A stretch of 64,000 bases of DNA from Cryobacterium roopkundense (GTDB lineage Bacteria > Actinomycetota > Actinomycetes > Actinomycetales > Microbacteriaceae). The stretch covers positions 2,728,001 through 2,792,000 of the forward strand of contig NZ_JACHBQ010000001.1 in NCBI RefSeq assembly GCF_014200405.1, in the 5' to 3' direction. The position numbers and the translations under genes were made by a program. This document shows, piece after piece, positions 56,045 to 64,000 of the stretch (position 1 is its first letter; every line of letters starts with the position of its first letter). A model generated the notes under the pieces. The model was not told the DNA's origin, did no database searches, and saw only the letters and a list, made by a program, of their open reading frames with translations.

Positions 56045-57040
56045 TCAGCTCGAGTAGATTCGGGTGCTGCCAGCCTCGAACTCGCCCAGATCTCCCGTCT
56101 CACCCAGCCGCGTCGCGCGTCGTCCCACCACGATCATGTAAAACAGGAAGGCCACCAGACCCAGCGACCCAATGCCGATCTTGATCGGCCAGGGCCACGG
56201 GGCCGGGGTAACGAAACCTTCGATGATTCCCGACACCAGCAGCACAATCACCAGACCGATGGCGACGGAGAAGAGTGCACGACCGTCTTCCGCGAGGGCC
56301 TGGCCTCGGGTTCGCGCACCCGGGGCAATCCAGGCCCAAAAGATGCGCAACCCCGCCGCGGCTGCCACGAAAATCGCCGTCAACTCGAGCTGCCCATGTG
56401 GGGCGATGTACAGGAAGAACACGTCGCCCTTGTCGTAGGAGAACATCACAGCGGCTGTCATTCCGAGCCCCTGGGCATTCTGAAACAGCACGAACGGAAC
56501 ATACACACCCACGATGCCGAACGCGATGCACTGCGCGGCGATAAAGGCATTGTTCGTCCACACCAAGCCGGTGAACGAGGCGGCCGGATTGGACGAGTAG
56601 TAACCCACGAAATCCTCATTGGCGACCTGCGCCAACTGCTCCTCAGTGCCCATGTTCGCGAGAACCTGGGGATTGCCGAGAGCCCACACCGCGTACAGGG
56701 CGGCAACCACGATTGTGAATAGCGCCACGGCGAGGGTCAGCCAGCGGAGTCGGTACAGGGCGGCCGGAAGCTGCAGCACGAAGAACCGGGGCAGCATCGA
56801 CAGCAGATTCGCGCTCGTTCCCGTGAAACGCAACCGTGCCCTGGACAATCCCACGGATAACCGATCACCCTGCACCGTCGACCCCGCAGTGGTCTTCATG
56901 GCCGAAAGCTGCGTGGCGCCGGCCTGATACCGCTCGATGAGTTCATCGGATTCGGCGCCCGAAAGCTGCCGCCGGGAGCCAAGCTCCGTCAGGCGGTCCC
57001 ATTCTTTCTTGTGTGCTGCCGTGTAGGCGTCAAGATCCAT
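56045..57040 (-). CDS. SpoIIM-family (stage II sporulation protein M-like) membrane protein
   Basis: A 331-residue protein with an N-terminal helical cytosolic part (about residues 1-90) and about five to six membrane helices. The family marks are the stretch NNAFIAAQCIAFGIVGVYVP and FLYIAPHGQLELTAIFVAAA (about residues 165-225). In non-sporulating actinobacteria these proteins occur with RDD and MoxR genes, as here. ATG 57040 is chosen; a TTG nine bases upstream is in frame. It is divergent from the RDD gene with 17 bp between starts. Confidence 0.88.
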   Translation of the reverse strand: MDLDAYTAAHKKEWDRLTELGSRRQLSGAESDELIERYQAGATQLSAMKTTAGSTVQGDRLSVGLSRARLRFTGTSANLLSMLPRFFVLQLPAALYRLRWLTLAVALFTIVVAALYAVWALGNPQVLANMGTEEQLAQVANEDFVGYYSSNPAASFTGLVWTNNAFIAAQCIAFGIVGVYVPFVLFQNAQGLGMTAAVMFSYDKGDVFFLYIAPHGQLELTAIFVAAAAGLRIFWAWIAPGARTRGQALAEDGRALFSVAIGLVIVLLVSGIIEGFVTPAPWPWPIKIGIGSLGLVAFLFYMIVVGRRATRLGETGDLGEFEAGSTRIYSS

Positions 57041-57057
57041 CTGCTTCAATAGTAGAC

Positions 57058-57918
57058 ATGGTGCAGTCGGTGCAGAACACAGATCCGGTGTCGTCCGAAG
57101 CGGATGCGTCGCCCACCGATGAACTTCTCACGGGCGAAGCGGTGGCCCTCGACGTGCGTCCGGCTAACCTCATCCTGCGGGGCGCCGGCGCCATCATCGA
57201 TGCGATCACCTACCTCCTCTTCTTCCTCCTCATGCTGTTCCTGTCTTTTGTCGTGTTCGGAACCACCGACCAGGCACTCATACAGGCGCTGACCGTCGCC
57301 GCTCTCGTGATGGCCATCGTGATCACCCCGATGATCGTCGAGACCGCCACCCGAGGCAGGTCCCTCGGCAAACTCGCCATCGGTGCCCGCATCGTACGCA
57401 CCGACGGCGGCGCCATCTCCCTCCGCCACGCCTTCATACGTGCGCTCACCGGTGTCCTCGAGATCTTCATGACGCTCGGCGGACTCGCAGCGACCGTTGC
57501 CCTGCTCAACAGCCGCAGCCAGCGTTTCGGAGACCTCCTCGCCGGCACCTACAGCCAGCACGAGCGAGTGCCGCAGCACAAGGTTCCCGTCCTCGGCGTT
57601 CCAGGCCCGCTCCATGAGTGGTCGAAGACCGTGGACATCGCACGCCTGCCGGACGCCCTCGGGCGTCGCGTGGCCCAGTTCCTCCGCCAAGCCGACCGGC
57701 TGACGCCCGAGTCGCGCCAACGACTCGCTGTCTCCCTGGCAACCGAGGTGGAGCCCTTCGTCTCCCCCCTCCCCACGGCACCTGCCGAGCCGTTCCTGCA
57801 GGCCGTGGCCGCCGTGCGCCGCGACCGCGAGTATGCAGCGCTCCTGCTTGAGCAGGAACGCCTGTCGCGCCTCGCACCGGTGCTGCACGGTCTTCCCCAC
57901 CAGTTCCCGAACCGCTAG
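57058..57918 (+). CDS. RDD-family membrane protein
   Basis: A 286-residue protein. The RDD domain (about residues 35-170) has three helices: LRGAGAIIDAITYLLFFLLM, VAALVMAIVITPMIVETATR and a third near 130-150, with the family Arg and Asp residues (GRSLGKLAIGARIVRTDGG). The C-terminal 110 residues are soluble and rich in charged residues. The start shares a short leader region with the divergent SpoIIM-like gene. It is the last protein gene before the rRNA operon. The function of RDD proteins here is uncertain; ion transport has been suggested for some. Confidence 0.85.
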   Translation: MVQSVQNTDPVSSEADASPTDELLTGEAVALDVRPANLILRGAGAIIDAITYLLFFLLMLFLSFVVFGTTDQALIQALTVAALVMAIVITPMIVETATRGRSLGKLAIGARIVRTDGGAISLRHAFIRALTGVLEIFMTLGGLAATVALLNSRSQRFGDLLAGTYSQHERVPQHKVPVLGVPGPLHEWSKTVDIARLPDALGRRVAQFLRQADRLTPESRQRLAVSLATEVEPFVSPLPTAPAEPFLQAVAAVRRDREYAALLLEQERLSRLAPVLHGLPHQFPNR

Positions 57919-58016
57919 CCAGGCGGGGTCGAACCCCACACGCTGGTCATGCCCGTCGAGCTGAGGAGGCGCTTCGCGCCATCGGGGGATGCGGAATGCG
58001 TCGCGATTTCCCCCCT
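57919..58016. other. Spacer before repeat copy 2
   Basis: No gene is visible. Together with the repeat and the rRNA terminator, the gap between the RDD and 5S genes is 343 bp. Confidence 0.5.
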
Positions 58017-58126
58017 CCGCTGGTCGAGGAACGCCGTCTACGGCGTGTCTCGAGACCCCGCGAGCCGAATCTGAGAGTCGGCTTGCGCGGTCTCGAGCCG
58101 CTCGTGCCTCGCTCCTCGACCAACGG
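58017..58126. repeat. Interspersed palindromic repeat, copy 2, with inverted partial copy
   Basis: 58017-58066 is closely similar to 958-1006, with the same GCTGGTCGAG, CGCCGTCTACGGCG and CGAGACCCCGC parts. A shorter inverted relative follows (GGTCTCGAG at 58089-58097 and CTCCTCGACCAACG near 58112), so the whole forms a dyad of about 110 bp resembling a bacterial interspersed mosaic element. Confidence 0.65.
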
Positions 58127-58217
58127 GATGGGGAACACGATGCGCTTCCCTCGTAGGCCTCGTGTGCCGGTCTCGCAAGGTGGCTCGCGAGGTCCAGCGG
58201 TAGGGGGGTTAACGCAG

Positions 58218-58243
58218 GAAAGCCACCCCGTGGGGTGGCTTTC
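58218..58243 (-). terminator. rRNA operon terminator hairpin
   Basis: GAAAGCCACCCC (58218-58229) pairs with GGGGTGGCTTTC (58232-58243) with a two-base loop, directly downstream of the 5S gene on the minus strand. Confidence 0.85.
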
Positions 58244-58261
58244 TGCTTGTTTCTAAGTTAA

Positions 58262-58379
58262 GTCCGGCGGTGTCCTACTCTCCCACAGGGTCCCCCCTGC
58301 AGTACCATCGGCGCAAAGAGTCTTAGCTTCCGGGTTCGGAATGTGACCGGGCGTTTCCCTCTTGCTATAGCCGCCGAAA
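58262..58379 (-). rRNA. rrf: 5S ribosomal RNA
   Basis: The minus strand begins GTTTCGGCGGCTATAGC and ends near GTAGGACACCGCCGGACT, the terminal stem of a 5S rRNA of about 118 nt. It is the last gene of the operon. The ends are approximate to a few bases. Confidence 0.93.
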
Positions 58380-58492
58380 CATCTTTCGATGGTTCGAACA
58401 AACTCATACAAATAGTATTTAGTTGTTGTTCTCGACCGTACATCGAGAACCACATAGTGGACGCATAGCAGCTTCTTCAAACTGAGTGTTAT

Positions 58493-63587
<5,095 letters not shown>

Positions 63588-63906
63588 TGTTTGAATAGCT
63601 CCCGAATCCATATAAATACAAACACGGTGCCCATCTAGTGCAATAACCAGCCGGAATAGGCCAAGAAACTGCAAGTTTGAAACTGACAGAACAAATCATT
63701 ACTGACTTGCTTTGTTTGTTTGCGTGATCGAAACCACGACTTTCAATTGTTATTCCAAAGGAATCTCAATGGCTGCTACCCGCTAGAAACGGGACCACAA
63801 CCACGAGGTTTTTGGCATTTGACATTGTGCACGCTGTTGAGTTCTCAAGGATCGGACGCACCCAGCCGCCGGCCGTTTCAGGCTGTCGCTCTGGGGCAAC
63901 TTATCT
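63588..63906 (-). promoter_or_regulatory. 16S leader region
   Basis: About 320 bp of transcribed leader. The element CTTGAGAACTCAACAGCG (minus strand, near 63850) is followed by an antiterminator-like region; a related element is in the spacer. No gene is seen in it. Confidence 0.6.
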
Positions 63907-63935
63907 AACTTACCCATCCGGTGAATGGCTGTCAA
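63907..63935 (-). promoter_or_regulatory. rRNA operon promoter
   Basis: On the minus strand TTGACA (63935-63930) and TAAGTT (63912-63907) are 17 bases apart, a near-consensus primary-sigma promoter for the rRNA operon. Confidence 0.8.
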
Positions 63936-63957
63936 ATCGAGTAATTCGCGCGATTTG

Positions 63958-63975
63958 AGCGTGCCGAGGCACGCT
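63958..63975. terminator. Hairpin upstream of the rRNA promoter
   Basis: AGCGTGCC pairs with GGCACGCT over eight bases with a two-base loop. It probably ends transcription from a gene lying to the right of the window. Confidence 0.55.
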
Positions 63976-64000
63976 GCAAATCCCACGACTCTGATGATCA

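Overview
The window is a stretch of high-GC actinobacterial chromosome, most probably from the family Microbacteriaceae. The reasons are the gene order mtrA-mtrB-lpqB-comF-hpf-secA, a whiB1-type gene facing a pdtaS-type kinase, sigH-rsrA facing away from aroA-rsgA, a fused 2-oxoglutarate decarboxylase/dehydrogenase (kgd), and 16S/23S/5S rRNA genes of actinobacterial type. The genus cannot be fixed by eye.

Layout. 1-3440: start of glmU, tRNA-Gln, a MarR regulator, an MFS transporter and a quinone-oxidoreductase-like enzyme. 3686-13380: an integrated genomic island that has split a thiamine-binding-protein (MTH1187 family) gene; its 3' part lies at 3686-3862 and its 5' part at 13236-13380, with a shared 10-bp core at both junctions. 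13389-20637: GT87-like glycosyltransferase, nnrD, an Old Yellow Enzyme, two CNNM/CBS membrane proteins, guaB1. 20769-30546: kgd, rsrA, sigH, aroA, rsgA, a VOC protein, a lipoprotein, bcp. 30560-38031: whiB1, pdtaS, membrane proteins and a nitrate/sulfonate-type ABC transporter. 38146-41797: a CpaE-like ATPase, a SAF-domain protein, a BldC-like DNA-binding protein and an Rv3235-family protein, with three perfect DnaA boxes. 41894-50484: secA, hpf, comF, lpqB, mtrB, mtrA. 50664-57918: a membrane protein/DUF4129/DUF4350/MoxR/DUF58 operon with SpoIIM-like and RDD genes. 58262-64000: a complete rRNA operon on the minus strand with its promoter.

The island is the most unusual part. A serine recombinase lies just inside the left junction. 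The island carries a complete, diverged copy of the very gene it disrupts (11233-11538), apparently to replace the lost function. That copy is followed by a recombinase-arm-like motif and a dead fragment of a related serine recombinase (about 11571-11693). A second, decayed C-terminal copy of the target gene lies beside the right junction (about 13031-13192). The order (recombinase, cargo, target-gene copy, arm) therefore occurs twice, which suggests two related elements accreted in tandem. Cargo includes a TIR-like (PF10137-type) nucleotide-binding protein that may be a defence effector, a resolvase, a lipoprotein, a nested 108-bp dyad, an intact IS21-family element with a 5-bp target duplication, and a three-gene minus-strand group containing a DUF6338-like membrane protein and a 55-residue protein.

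The remaining genes are mostly conserved housekeeping functions. No CRISPR array was seen. All functions are read from recognisable motifs; no database search was possible.
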